Part shown: piece by piece, positions 26,450-35,595 of the stretch
Layout of the letters: every line of letters begins with the position of its first letter
Numbering within the stretch: the stretch's first letter is position 1
Source of the DNA: JANYHH01 sp965249745
GTDB lineage: Bacteria; Deinococcota; Deinococci; Deinococcales; JAAFIG01
Reading direction: 5' to 3'
Length of the DNA stretch: 64,000 nt
NCBI GenBank assembly: GCA_965249745.1
Contig: OZ252252.1
Coordinates: forward strand, 3,038,001-3,102,000
Made by a program: the position numbers and the translations under genes
Notes under the pieces: generated by a model
The model's input: the letters and a program-made list of their open reading frames with translations, nothing else
Databases searched by the model: none
Told to the model about the DNA's origin: nothing

Positions 26450-28945
26450 ATGCCACGTCCAAGAAAAGCCGCCAAGATCATCACCGAAGAAACCCCCACC
26501 GCAAAGCCTGAAACGATTCGCGTTCCCGTCTGCCCGGTGCGCGGCAGCGTGATTTACCCGAGCATCGTACAAAGTGTGGATGCCGGTCGCAGCATCAGTG
26601 TCAACGCCCTGCAAACCGCCGCCGACGGCGAGAAGCAAATCCTGATCGTCTCGCAACGCGACAAAGATATTGACGAACCCGGCGCGGGCGACCTGTACAT
26701 CACCGGCACGCTCTGCACGATCTTGCGGATGCGCAAAAACCCGGACGGCACGGTCGGCACACTCGTGCAGGCGCAGTCCAGAGCCAGAGTGACGCGCTAT
26801 CACTTCGGACCGCAGTACATTGAGGCCGAGCTGGAAATTCTGGAAGACATCAACGCCGACCCGTCCTCTATGCAGGCCATGAAGCGCGAGCTGGAAGCCC
26901 GCTTCAACGAAGTCGTGAAAAGCAAGACCCTCCAGCAAGACACAGTCCAGTTCATTCAGACCTTGGAGAACCCGGCGCAACTGGCGGACACAATTGCTTT
27001 CAACTTCGATTTCAAGTTGGAGGACCGCCAGGCGATCCTGGAGGAGCTGAACGTCCTCGAGCGCATGAAGCGCGTGCTGGTGCTGCTGGTCTCAGAGCTG
27101 GAGCTGGCCCAGACGCAGCAGCGCATCCAGTCGCAGGTCAAAGAAGAGATTGACCGCAACCAGCGCGAATACTTCCTGCGCGAGCAGATGAAGGCGATTC
27201 AAAAGGAGCTGCGCGGCGAGGAGGAGGGCGACGACGAGGTCGAAGCCTTCCGCGCCAAAATCGCGGCCTTGGAGCTGAATGAAGATTCACAGAAGGAAAT
27301 TGACCGCGAACTGAACCGCCTAGCGCGGATGCACCCGGACAGCGCCGAAGCCAGCGTCATCCGCACCTACCTGACCTGGATCACCGAACTGCCGTTCAAC
27401 ACGCGCAGCGACGATCAACTGGACATCAACGCGGCCGCCAAAATGCTCGAGGATGACCACTACGGACTGGAGAAGGTCAAGGACCGCATCCTGGAATTTC
27501 TGGCGGTGCGGCAACTTCGGAAGGCGCGCGTAGAAAAGGGCGAACTCAGCCCATCCGAGGTCAACAAGGGTCCAATCTTGGTCTTCGTCGGACCTCCCGG
27601 CGTCGGTAAGACCAGCATCGCCAAGAGCATCGCGGCGTCGTTGGGTCGCAAGTACGTGCGAATCGCCCTCGGTGGTGCCAGGGACGAAGCGGACATTCGC
27701 GGGCATCGCCGGACCTACATTGGCGCACTCCCCGGACGAATCATTCAGGGCTTGAAGACGGCGGGCACGAAGAACCCGGTCTTCCTGCTGGACGAGGTGG
27801 ACAAGCTCGGCAGCAGTTACCAGGGCGATCCCTCGAGCGCACTGTTGGAGGTGCTGGACCCGGCGCAGAACGGGAGCTTCACCGATCACTACCTGGGAAT
27901 TCCGTTTGACCTGTCTGAGGTTATGTTTATTGCGACCGCCAATTACCCGGATCAGATTCCCGCGCCGCTGTTGGACCGGATGGAGTTCATCGAGTTCAGC
28001 AGTTACATCGAAGCCGAAAAATTGGAGATCGCCAAGCGCTACATCCTACCGCGCCAGACCACGGAGAACGGCCTGAAGGACAATCAGGCGCTCGTGACCG
28101 ACGGCGCGTTGCAGAAGCTGATCCAGCATTACACCCGAGAAGCGGGCGTTCGCAATTTGGAGCGCGAGGTGGGAACGCTGCTCAGAAAAGCGGCTCGCAA
28201 GCTGGCGAGCGGCGATTTGAAGCGGGTGCGAATCGGTGAATCCGATCTGGAAAAGTACATCGGACCGCAACGTTACCAGGTCGAAACCGAGAACAAAGAG
28301 GATCTGGTCGGCGTGGCCACCGGCATGTTCTACACGCCGGTCGGCGGCGACATCCTGTTCGTGGAAACCAGCGTCCTGCCCGGCAAGGGCCTGATTCTGA
28401 CCGGACAGCTCGGTGATGTGATGAAGGAATCGGCCAGGGCGGCGCTCAGTTACGCCAAGAAGAACGCGGACCGTTTTCATATCCCGCTGAACCGATTGGA
28501 CGACTCCGAGATTCACGTTCACGTTCCGGCGGGTGCGGTTCCAAAAGAGGGCCCGAGCGCTGGGGTGACGATGACCACCAGCCTAATCAGCGCCCTGACC
28601 GGGGTTCCCGCCCGCCACGATGTCAGCATGACCGGCGAGATCACCCTGACCGGACGGGTGCTGCCGATCGGCGGCTTGAAGGAAAAGGTTCTAGGTGCGC
28701 GTCGCGCGGGCATCAAGCACGTCATCCTGCCGAAGCAGAACGAGGCGGACCTGCACGACATCCCGCTTCATCTGCGCCGCACGATGACCTTCCACCCCTG
28801 CGAGACGCTGGATCAAGTTTTGGAGATCGCCTTGGTCGGCGGCTTACAAGCCCTGGAGCGGCAAGCCATCCAGGACAAGCCCGCCGCCAAGAAAGCCGCT
28901 CGAGGGGCGCGCGGCAAAGCACCGCAACCTCGAGCCAGCGCCTAA
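26450..28945 (+). CDS. lon: ATP-dependent protease Lon (LonA)
   Basis: 831 residues, near the normal length. It degrades misfolded and regulatory proteins in the cytoplasm. The ATG at 26450 follows GGAGAGGAG. Order: N-terminal substrate-recognition domain (about 20-220), long helices (about 220-320), AAA+ module with Walker A GPPGVGKT (381-388) and Walker B VFLLDEVDK, then the peptidase domain with the Ser703 (PKEGPSAG) and Lys746 (GGLKEK) dyad. The C-terminus has an extra Lys/Ala/Arg tail. The upstream AT-rich stretch (about 26380-26420) should hold the promoter, but I cannot single out one box. A terminator follows at 28964-28987. Confidence 0.97.
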   Translation: MPRPRKAAKIITEETPTAKPETIRVPVCPVRGSVIYPSIVQSVDAGRSISVNALQTAADGEKQILIVSQRDKDIDEPGAGDLYITGTLCTILRMRKNPDGTVGTLVQAQSRARVTRYHFGPQYIEAELEILEDINADPSSMQAMKRELEARFNEVVKSKTLQQDTVQFIQTLENPAQLADTIAFNFDFKLEDRQAILEELNVLERMKRVLVLLVSELELAQTQQRIQSQVKEEIDRNQREYFLREQMKAIQKELRGEEEGDDEVEAFRAKIAALELNEDSQKEIDRELNRLARMHPDSAEASVIRTYLTWITELPFNTRSDDQLDINAAAKMLEDDHYGLEKVKDRILEFLAVRQLRKARVEKGELSPSEVNKGPILVFVGPPGVGKTSIAKSIAASLGRKYVRIALGGARDEADIRGHRRTYIGALPGRIIQGLKTAGTKNPVFLLDEVDKLGSSYQGDPSSALLEVLDPAQNGSFTDHYLGIPFDLSEVMFIATANYPDQIPAPLLDRMEFIEFSSYIEAEKLEIAKRYILPRQTTENGLKDNQALVTDGALQKLIQHYTREAGVRNLEREVGTLLRKAARKLASGDLKRVRIGESDLEKYIGPQRYQVETENKEDLVGVATGMFYTPVGGDILFVETSVLPGKGLILTGQLGDVMKESARAALSYAKKNADRFHIPLNRLDDSEIHVHVPAGAVPKEGPSAGVTMTTSLISALTGVPARHDVSMTGEITLTGRVLPIGGLKEKVLGARRAGIKHVILPKQNEADLHDIPLHLRRTMTFHPCETLDQVLEIALVGGLQALERQAIQDKPAAKKAARGARGKAPQPRASA

Positions 28946-28963
28946 CGCCAGTGTTAGACCCAG

Positions 28964-28987
28964 ACCCCCGCATCTCGCGGGGGTTTT
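28964..28987 (+). terminator. Intrinsic terminator of lon
   Basis: Stem ACCCCCGC / GCGGGGGT (28964-28971, 28977-28984), five-base loop, T run. Confidence 0.88.
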
Positions 28988-29241
28988 GCATGGCGGCAAG
29001 TACCAACCTGATTGAATCTCGAGTATCTACCTCTGCAAGTATGGTCTCGAGGGCACACCGGTTAACACGAGTTCAAGGCGTACTGTCAGTGTCACGCCCA
29101 TGCCTGCCATCGGGACTGCTCGAGCCAAAGTCGTGCGAGGCGTGTTTGAGGCTGGAAAACAAGGCTCGAGATTTGTATTCTATGGTTTCCAACACGCTTC
29201 AAGCGTTTCGCCCGACCTCCACACGGTACAATACCCGTGCC

Positions 29242-29658
29242 GTGAACGATTCCCCGCGCCCTCGAGTCTTGTTCGCCGAGGACAACCCCGATCACGCCTT
29301 TCTGGTGCAACGCGTGTTGGAACCGCTCTGCGAGCTGCATCACGCCTCGGACGGCGAGCAGGCGTTGGAAAAACTGCGCGCCTGGGAGGGCGATCTGCCG
29401 CGTATGGTGATGGTGGACGTGAACCTGCCGCGCCTGTCCGGGCTGGAAGTGCTAGAACGGATTCGCGCCGATTCGCGCTTCCGGGCTGTGCCGCTAATCG
29501 TGTTTAGCACGTCACGATTGACGCAGGAACTGGCGCGGGCGTACAAGAGCGGCGCGAACTCGTTCGTGGTGAAACCGCCTCGGTTTCAGGATTTCAGAGA
29601 AGTATTGCTGAAAGTCCTCGAGTATTGGACGCTGGTGAACGCGCCGCTCGAGGCTTGA
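29242..29658 (+). CDS. Single-domain response regulator (receiver only)
   Basis: 138 residues from the GTG at 29242; TACAAT ends 9 bases upstream. Only a receiver domain is present: acidic residues in VLFAEDNPDHAFLV, phospho-acceptor Asp in MVMVDVNLPRLSG, Ser in IVFSTS and Lys in FVVKPP. The sequence type (ED N PDH, HHASDGEQAL) matches the Rcp1-like receivers that accept phosphate from phytochrome-type or hybrid kinases. No kinase is adjacent. An in-frame ATG upstream would add about 23 residues. It is convergent with the large SARP regulator. Confidence 0.85.
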   Translation: MNDSPRPRVLFAEDNPDHAFLVQRVLEPLCELHHASDGEQALEKLRAWEGDLPRMVMVDVNLPRLSGLEVLERIRADSRFRAVPLIVFSTSRLTQELARAYKSGANSFVVKPPRFQDFREVLLKVLEYWTLVNAPLEA

Positions 29659-29689
29659 AACTCGAGGCGTGAAGGTCAACGCTGTGGGT

Positions 29690-32557
29690 TCAACCAGCGG
29701 CAGGAATCGCCTCGCCCGGTTGGATCGCCACTTCCTCGAGCGTGGCCTCGGCGCTCAGGGCGTACATCGCCGCCTCTTCCAGGCTCATCCGCTCCCCCTC
29801 GAGTTCCAGTTTGACGCGTTGCGCCTCGTTGAAGGGGTGGTCGCGGCGATAATGGGCGATGTTGTCCAGGCTATTTTTCCCGAACTTGGAACCGATGCGG
29901 CGCATACCCTCCTCGGCGGCTGACGAGAGTCGCAGGGCGCGGTCGAAGTGACCCAGCGTGTGCTCGAGTCGGGCGAAATCGAGCACCAGGTGAGCTATGG
30001 CCCAGCGTCGCCCGAGGCGCAGGAAAATGTCCAGCGATTCCTGAAAGTAGGCCCTTGCCAGGCCGTAATCCTTGGCGTTCAATGCCAGAAACCCGAGCGA
30101 ATGCAAACCGTTCGCCGTGCCTTGCGCGTCTCCGAGTTCACGCTTCATGCGCAGACTTTCTTCTTGCAGCACCTTGGCCAGTTCGGTATCACCAAGGCTC
30201 CCGACAATCATGCCCAGGTTGGCCAGCGCGTAGGCAATCCCCATCTTGTCACCGATCTCGCGCTTGATTTCCAAGCTTTTTTCAAAGCAGATCTTCGCCC
30301 GCTCAAAGTCGTCCGCGTTCCCGTAGGTGATGCCAATGTCGTTCCAGCAGATCCCCGTTTGATTGCGGTTCCCCAACTCCTCGTACATGGTCTTGGCACG
30401 TTCTAGATAGTCTCGCGCCGTTTCCAAATTACCGCCCTCACGGATCAGTAAACCGGTGAATTTCAGACTCGCGGCGATGGCGTTCTGATCCTCGAGTTCG
30501 TGGGCGATCGCTTCGTACTCGCGCAACGCTTCGTGCGAACGGTCATACTCGCTGAGTTCTTTGGAGAGGCTAACCACGGTCCAGAGTAGTTGCAGGCGCA
30601 ACTTGTCGCGCGGCGCAACTTCGGGGCGTTCCAAAAAGCGTCCCGCCCATTGGACACCCTCACGGTGATAGCCACGGGTGTACCAGAAGTGTTCTAGTTG
30701 CCCGGCGATCCCCGCCCCGACGCGCACATCGTTGTGAAGCGTCCAATCCAGCGCATTCCGAACATTGTCGTGGTCCTGCTCCAAACGGCGGCTCAGCTCC
30801 ACCTGGCGACCATCACCGAGATGTCTGTACCACTCATCAGCCACCTCGAGACAGACCCGGCCGAGCGCTTTCAGGGCCTTTTCGCGGTCAGTTACCGGCA
30901 GCTCGCGTTCGGCGTACTGGCGGATCATCTCGTGCAAGAAGAAGCGCGTCTCGCGGCGCGTCACCAGGGATTTGTTGACCAGCCGCAGCAACACCGGCAG
31001 GTTGGATTGGGCGACCTCCTGGGCCATCTCGCGGGTGAAGCCGCCCCGGAAGACGCTCATGCGGGCTAACGCCCCGCGTTCCGCGTCGCTCAGGAGTGCC
31101 CACGATGAGCGAAAGGCTGCCGCGAAACTGCGGTGGCGCGAGGGCATGTCCACGGCGTCCACTTCCAGGAAGTCCAGGCTGCGTTCCAACTCGTCGGCGA
31201 TTTCTGGGAGCGTCATGACCCGCACCCAGCTTGCCGCGAGTTCCAGGCCCAATGGCATACCGGAAACCGCCCGATAAATGCGGCTGAACGCCTCCAAATC
31301 CTTTTGAAAGCGGAAATCTGGGCGCACGCGCTGCGCGGCACGCATGAACAGCAGCGCCGCGTCCTGCGTCTCGAGCGGGAAGAGCGTGTCGGGTGCGGGC
31401 ATTCCCTGGAGTTCGATCACGTTTTCGGCGCGCAGCAGCAACGCCTCCCTGGAGGTCACGAGAACCCGCACGGTCGGCGCTCGCTCTAAGATGTCCGCCA
31501 CTAGAGTAGACATGCCCGGCAGGTGCTCCAAGTTGTCCAGCACCAACAGCAGCTCGCGGCCACTCAGGTGATCCAGCATCGAAGTCCGGGCATCGTTGCC
31601 CTTGGCGGTTGCGAGCGTCTCGAGGACCGCGTCTGGAACCAAGTCCACGCTGGCAACTGGGGCAAGTCCGACAAACACCGATCCGTCACGGAACTGGCTC
31701 TGCCACTGCGCGGCCGTTTCCAGGGAGAGCCGCGTCTTGCCCGCGCCGCCGGGTCCGAGAATCGTCACCAGGCGGCAGGCCGGGTCGGACAGGCGATCGT
31801 GAATGCTTTGCAACTCCGTTTGCCGCCCGATGAAGGCGGTCGTCGGAACTGGTAGCTTGGCGGCGGAGCGCTTTGGCAGCCAAACCGGTGCTGAGCTGGT
31901 TGCGCCTTCGTCCAGACGCGCCAGCAATCCCAACAACTCCTGGTTCGGCTCCAAATCCAGGGTTTTCAGGGCGCGGCGGTGACGCTCGAAGGCACGCTTA
32001 GCGGTTTCTGGCTCGCCTTTCGTGGAGAGCCGCAGCAACTCGCGCAGGAGTTCCTCTGACATCGGGTCCAGTTCGGTCGCGCGGTCCAAGAGCGGCAGGG
32101 CTTCGCTTGGCTCGAGTTGCCCGATTCGCGTCAGCACCGCTTGGCGGTACGCGCCGATGAATTCCTCGCGGGTGTACGCGAAGAACTCTTCCAATTCCGA
32201 CAGGTCCGGGAGCGTCACGTTTTGCAGCAGCTCGCCGCCGTACAGGGCAATCGCGTCCGACAAGCGCTGAGCGCGAATCGCCTCGCGGAAGGCGTGAACG
32301 TCGCTTTGGGCGTTGAGTCGCACCCGCGTCGCGTCCGCCTCGAGACCCGCCGCGTGCGGGAAGCCTCGGGCGCGGTACAGGAGTTGCCGCAGGCGTTGGC
32401 GTCCGGCGTTCTCGTCGGTGTCGCCCCACAGGAGCAGCACCAGCTCGTCGCGGCTCACCCACTCGGCGCGGCAGGCCAGGATCGCCAGGAGGTACGTCAC
32501 CCGCTCGAGTGGGATAGGCACACCCGAAAAGCGTGGTTCACCGAACAGGGTCAACAT
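29690..32557 (-). CDS. SARP-STAND-TPR regulator (AfsR/LuxR-MalT-like)
   Basis: 955 residues. Order: an N-terminal SARP-type winged helix with bacterial transcriptional activation domain (about 1-225; RDELVLLLWGDTDENAGRQRLRQL); a STAND/NB-ARC ATPase with Walker A LGPGGAGKT near residue 274 and Walker B LLLVLDNLE; the winged-helix arm; then tetratricopeptide repeats to the C-terminus (YLERAKTMYEELGN, FEKSLEIKREIGD, LQEESLRMKRELGD, YFQESLDIFLRLG). Such proteins hold an inactive ADP form until a ligand or partner engages the repeats, then assemble on DNA. Target genes are unknown and no biosynthetic cluster is nearby. A CATACT box and AGAGG lie just before the ATG. Confidence 0.88.
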   Translation of the reverse strand: MLTLFGEPRFSGVPIPLERVTYLLAILACRAEWVSRDELVLLLWGDTDENAGRQRLRQLLYRARGFPHAAGLEADATRVRLNAQSDVHAFREAIRAQRLSDAIALYGGELLQNVTLPDLSELEEFFAYTREEFIGAYRQAVLTRIGQLEPSEALPLLDRATELDPMSEELLRELLRLSTKGEPETAKRAFERHRRALKTLDLEPNQELLGLLARLDEGATSSAPVWLPKRSAAKLPVPTTAFIGRQTELQSIHDRLSDPACRLVTILGPGGAGKTRLSLETAAQWQSQFRDGSVFVGLAPVASVDLVPDAVLETLATAKGNDARTSMLDHLSGRELLLVLDNLEHLPGMSTLVADILERAPTVRVLVTSREALLLRAENVIELQGMPAPDTLFPLETQDAALLFMRAAQRVRPDFRFQKDLEAFSRIYRAVSGMPLGLELAASWVRVMTLPEIADELERSLDFLEVDAVDMPSRHRSFAAAFRSSWALLSDAERGALARMSVFRGGFTREMAQEVAQSNLPVLLRLVNKSLVTRRETRFFLHEMIRQYAERELPVTDREKALKALGRVCLEVADEWYRHLGDGRQVELSRRLEQDHDNVRNALDWTLHNDVRVGAGIAGQLEHFWYTRGYHREGVQWAGRFLERPEVAPRDKLRLQLLWTVVSLSKELSEYDRSHEALREYEAIAHELEDQNAIAASLKFTGLLIREGGNLETARDYLERAKTMYEELGNRNQTGICWNDIGITYGNADDFERAKICFEKSLEIKREIGDKMGIAYALANLGMIVGSLGDTELAKVLQEESLRMKRELGDAQGTANGLHSLGFLALNAKDYGLARAYFQESLDIFLRLGRRWAIAHLVLDFARLEHTLGHFDRALRLSSAAEEGMRRIGSKFGKNSLDNIAHYRRDHPFNEAQRVKLELEGERMSLEEAAMYALSAEATLEEVAIQPGEAIPAAG

Positions 32558-32949
32558 CTGCCTCTAGTATGACCAATTTTTGGCCCGAAAAAGTAAGTCT
32601 GTCGCCGCAGCAGACTGCCAATTCGTCGGGCGCTGAACCGAGTATATAGACCAAGTACAGACACCGAGCCGGCTCACATCGCAACCTCGAGCCATCCGTT
32701 GCACGCTGTTTTGAGTGGTCTCACAGGTGGGCTTGTCCAGAAGTATCGTGCGCTAGTCCTCGAGATTCATCCGTGCAGCACGTTACTGAGTTCGGCGTGG
32801 TCGGCTGCCAGTCTCGAGGCAACATGACACCAACGTGAGGAGGGCGAATCGCGCCGTCATCTGTAGGTTTCGCATTGACCGGCTAACCTCGAGCGGTGGA
32901 ATCCGGTACCTACGCTTCAGGCTGGCAGCGAAAGCTCAACCGGGGTCAA
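32558..32949. other. Spacer between divergent SARP regulator and aminopeptidase
   Basis: About 390 bases with no supported gene. It holds several CTCGAG sites (for example 32686, 32759, 32812, 32888) and an AT-rich point (GTATATAGACC near 32642), but no confident promoter or terminator. Confidence 0.45.
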
Positions 32950-34074
32950 ATGCGTCTTATGGATTCCAGATTGCAACAACTGGCGGACGTGTTGATCGCT
33001 CACTCGACCCGGCTTCAACCCGGTGAGCGCGTGCTGATCGAAGCCTTCGATATCCCGGAGGAAGCCGTCACGGCGATCATCGAGCGTGTCGTGCAAGCCG
33101 GAGCGATCCCGTTCGTGGAAACCAAGAACACCCGTATCCTGAGAAAGCTCTATCAGAACGCGACGCCCGACATGATGAGCCGCTGGGCGAGCTGGGAGTT
33201 GGACCGGATGCGGCAGATGGACGCGTACATCGGCGTGCGCGGCTCGCTGAATGCGCTGGAGATGTCCGACGTGCCGAACGACCGCATGGCGCTCTATCAG
33301 GAACACCTCTGGCACAAGGTTCACTCCGAGCAACGCGTCAATCACACCCGTTGGGTGGTGCTGCGCTACCCGACTCCAGCTTTCGCGCAGGCCGCGGGCA
33401 TGAGCAGCGAAGCCTTCGAGGAGTTTTACTTCAACGTCTGCTCCGTGGATTACGCCCGGATGGATCGCGCCCAGCAACCGCTGAAGCAACGCATGGTGAA
33501 CGCGGATCGGGTGCGACTGACCGGCAAGGACACTGACCTGACCTTTTCCATTAAAGGCATCGGCGCAGTCCCGTGCAGCGGCGAGCGGAACATCCCCGAC
33601 GGCGAGTGCTACTCCTGCCCGGTGCTGGACAGCGTCAACGGCGTCATCAGTTACAACACGCCGACGCTCTACCAGGGCGTGCGATTTGAAGGCATCAGGC
33701 TCGAGTTTCGAGATGGCAAGATCGTGGATGCCGCGTGCAGCACTGACACGAAGCGCCTGAACGAGATTCTGGACAGCGATCCCGGCGCACGTTTTGTTGG
33801 CGAGTTCGCCATCGGCTTCAATCCGTACGTGACGCGTCCGATGCTGGATGTGCTGTTCGACGAGAAGATCGCGGGCAGCTTCCACTTCACGCCCGGTCAA
33901 GCGTATGAGAACGCCGACAACGGCAATCGCAGCAGCGTTCACTGGGACATGGTTTTCATTCAAACCCCAGAGTACGGCGGCGGTAATATTTATTTTGACA
34001 ATGAGCTGATCCGGCAAGATGGACGGTTTATTCCAGCGGACCTGCACGGCTTGAACCCGGAAAATCTGAAGTAA
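32950..34074 (+). CDS. Aminopeptidase, family M29 (AmpT/AmpS-like)
   Basis: 374 residues from the ATG at 32950 (MRLMDSRL), preceded by GGGG; the ATG at 32959 is an alternative. A leucyl-type metallo-aminopeptidase of the Thermus aminopeptidase T family, cytoplasmic dimer with two metal ions. Recognised segments: LQPGERVLIEAFD, the RQMDAYIGVRGS region, NIPDGECYSCPV, FVGEFAIGFNP (metal-ligand Glu), SVHWDMVFI (metal-ligand His/Asp) and IYFDNELIRQDGRF. Length is slightly short of the usual ~400. It precedes the arsenic gene group but is separated from it by a strong terminator. Confidence 0.9.
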   Translation: MRLMDSRLQQLADVLIAHSTRLQPGERVLIEAFDIPEEAVTAIIERVVQAGAIPFVETKNTRILRKLYQNATPDMMSRWASWELDRMRQMDAYIGVRGSLNALEMSDVPNDRMALYQEHLWHKVHSEQRVNHTRWVVLRYPTPAFAQAAGMSSEAFEEFYFNVCSVDYARMDRAQQPLKQRMVNADRVRLTGKDTDLTFSIKGIGAVPCSGERNIPDGECYSCPVLDSVNGVISYNTPTLYQGVRFEGIRLEFRDGKIVDAACSTDTKRLNEILDSDPGARFVGEFAIGFNPYVTRPMLDVLFDEKIAGSFHFTPGQAYENADNGNRSSVHWDMVFIQTPEYGGGNIYFDNELIRQDGRFIPADLHGLNPENLK

Positions 34075-34082
34075 CACTTTCC

Positions 34083-34115
34083 AGCGGCTCGAGGTTTCGC
34101 TCGAGCCGCTTCTTT
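34083..34115 (+). terminator. Terminator of the aminopeptidase gene
   Basis: Stem AGCGGCTCGAG / CTCGAGCCGCT (34083-34093, 34100-34110), six-base loop, then TCTTT. CTCGAG forms the top of each arm. Confidence 0.85.
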
Positions 34116-34125
34116 GTCACTACAT

Positions 34126-34156
34126 ATTGACAAACATCAATCTGATCGCGTAACCT
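34126..34156 (+). promoter_or_regulatory. Leaderless arsR promoter with overlapping operator
   Basis: TTGACA (34127-34132), an 18-base spacer, TAACCT (34151-34156), then only 6 bases to the GTG start. An inverted repeat, ATTGA-N6-TCAAT (34126-34141), covers the -35 box, where an ArsR dimer would block RNA polymerase. Confidence 0.75.
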
Positions 34157-34162
34157 CTTTGC

Positions 34163-34510
34163 GTGCCCACTCTAATACAACTCGAACCGAACCTGACTTC
34201 GAGCGCCGAATCCAACTTGGCATTAGGCTTGGATGGGATCGCTTGCATCTTCAAAGCCCTCTCCGATCCGGCCCGATTGAAAATCGTGGCGTATCTGGTA
34301 TCCGATGCCACGGGTTGCTGTGGGGACGGGATTTGCGGTTGCGACCTCGAGGGGGTCACGGGATTGTCGCAGCCAACGGTCAGCCATCATATGAAATGCT
34401 TGATCTCAGCGGGGTTGGTGCGCGGCGAGAAGCGCGGCAAGTGGATCTACTACAGCTTGGACGCTCAGGGCTTCAACGCGGTGCAAGCGTATTTGAAGCG
34501 ATGCTGCTAA
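34163..34510 (+). CDS. arsR: ArsR/SmtB-family metalloregulator, arsenic-sensing type
   Basis: 115 residues. A dimeric winged-helix repressor that leaves DNA when As(III) or Sb(III) binds cysteine thiols. Helix-turn-helix region GLSQPTVSHHMKCL is typical. A cysteine-dense stretch, CCGDGICGCDLEG (residues 52-64), lies just before it, the position of the metal site in type I ArsR proteins. Further cysteines are in the recognition helix region and at the very end (RCC). The GTG start is leaderless. It heads the group DUF6428, arsN2, MFS and arsN1, which supports arsenic rather than zinc or cadmium. Confidence 0.88.
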   Translation: MPTLIQLEPNLTSSAESNLALGLDGIACIFKALSDPARLKIVAYLVSDATGCCGDGICGCDLEGVTGLSQPTVSHHMKCLISAGLVRGEKRGKWIYYSLDAQGFNAVQAYLKRCC

Positions 34511-34593
34511 ATTTTTTGGAGGAACAGATTGACCAAGCTCGATTCGTTCTCTCTCGAGTCGTCACCTCGCCCACTCACCGAAAGGATGTCACC

Positions 34594-35124
34594 ATGTCGC
34601 ATTCGCTCGCCACTTTTCTAACCGCCCTAGAACCGCACCTTGAGCGTCCAATGGTGTTTGACCTGGGAGACGGCAAGCGCGTCCCGGTCGGCTACCACGT
34701 CACCGAGTTCAAAGCCCTGGAGTACCACACCGTGGATTGCGGCGGCGTGGAACACCGCTTTCAGGAGACCGTGATCGAACTCTGGCGCACCGCGCTGGAA
34801 ACGGGCCGCAGCCACATGGCGACCGACAAGTTTCTGAAGATTTACAATCAGGTAAGCCCGAAAGTCGCGTTTCAACCCGAGGCAGACCTGATCTTCCTGT
34901 ACGGCGCACCGGGCGAACCGGGGGCGCGCTACGCGGTCGGTGCAATTGAGCCAAGTGGCGAAGAACTGATCGTTCGCCTCGAGCCGGACGGCGTGCGCTG
35001 CAAGGCGGCAGATCGCAAAGTGGACGCGGCGCTCTCAAACCTCACGAGTTGCTGCGGCGCAAGTGCCGCCACAAGTACCACCCCGGCCACCGACAGCGCC
35101 GCCTCCGCCAACCTGTGCTGCTAA
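34594..35124 (+). CDS. DUF6428 protein, arsenic-operon associated
   Basis: 176 residues. The ATG at 34594 follows AAAGGA. The core (FDLGDGKRVPVGYHVTEFK, TVDCGGVEHRFQETVIELW, YNQVSPKV) matches DUF6428, a family I know mainly as a neighbour of arsR; no activity is established. The end carries thiols (LTSCCGAS and a terminal LCC), separated by a Ser/Thr/Ala linker, which could bind As(III). That idea is inference. It lies 83 bases after arsR and 4 bases before arsN2. Confidence 0.75.
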   Translation: MSHSLATFLTALEPHLERPMVFDLGDGKRVPVGYHVTEFKALEYHTVDCGGVEHRFQETVIELWRTALETGRSHMATDKFLKIYNQVSPKVAFQPEADLIFLYGAPGEPGARYAVGAIEPSGEELIVRLEPDGVRCKAADRKVDAALSNLTSCCGASAATSTTPATDSAASANLCC

Positions 35125-35128
35125 GCCT

Positions 35129-35578
35129 ATGAACCTCGAATTTCGCCGCGCCACACCCCACGACCTGCCAGCGTTGCAGCACATCTTGCGCGACCTGCAC
35201 CTGGTCTTAGATGGCATTGAGGATCACCTCGAGCTGTTCTGGCTGGCTGCTGAGGCAGAAACTCTCGTCGGCGCGGCGGGACTCGAGGTGTACGGCACGG
35301 CGGCGCTGCTGCGCTCCGTAGCGGTTCACGAACGCGTCAGAGGCATCGGTTTGGGTGCGGCACTCGTCGAACGGTGCCTACGAACCGCTCGAGACCTTGG
35401 TATCAGCGACGTGGTGCTACTAACCGAAACGGCTGTCACCTACTTTCCGCGCTTCGGGTTTCAACCGATTCCCAGATCAGCGGTCCCAACCGCCGTCAGA
35501 AGCTCCGTCGAATTTCGCGGAAGCTGCCCGGATAGCGCCGCTGTCATGCACCTCAAGCTTCTCGAGGTGGCACGGTGA
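35129..35578 (+). CDS. arsN2: GNAT N-acetyltransferase ArsN2
   Basis: 149 residues from the ATG at 35129. GNAT fold with acetyl-CoA loop RGIGLGAALVE. The ArsN2 pattern is clear: ALLRSVAV before the loop, LLTETAVTYFPRFGF after it, and the C-terminal RSSVEFRGSCPDSAAVM. ArsN2 members occur in arsenic operons and are annotated as arsenic-resistance acetyltransferases, although the acceptor is not firmly established. A Cys (SCPDS) near the end is conserved in the family. It belongs to the arsR unit, four bases after the DUF6428 gene. Confidence 0.87.
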   Translation: MNLEFRRATPHDLPALQHILRDLHLVLDGIEDHLELFWLAAEAETLVGAAGLEVYGTAALLRSVAVHERVRGIGLGAALVERCLRTARDLGISDVVLLTETAVTYFPRFGFQPIPRSAVPTAVRSSVEFRGSCPDSAAVMHLKLLEVAR

Positions 35579-35582
35579 GGTT

Positions 35583-35588
35583 TAGACT
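35583..35588 (+). promoter_or_regulatory. -10 box TAGACT before the leader ORF of the ars MFS gene
   Basis: The box ends 7 bases before the ATG of a 9-codon ORF. It would give a second, internal transcript starting inside the ars group. The same word TTTAGACTGA recurs near 58186, and TAGACTGA at two other start sites. Confidence 0.5.
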
Positions 35589-35595
35589 GACCCGA

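Noticed and set aside
32917..34077. A 386-codon open frame on the minus strand opposite the M29 aminopeptidase gene
   Set aside because: It mirrors the codon bias of the strong plus-strand gene, lacks a ribosome site and has no family resemblance. Similar antisense frames oppose rpsA (17943-18866), typA (8451-9155) and the radical SAM gene (15480-16505).
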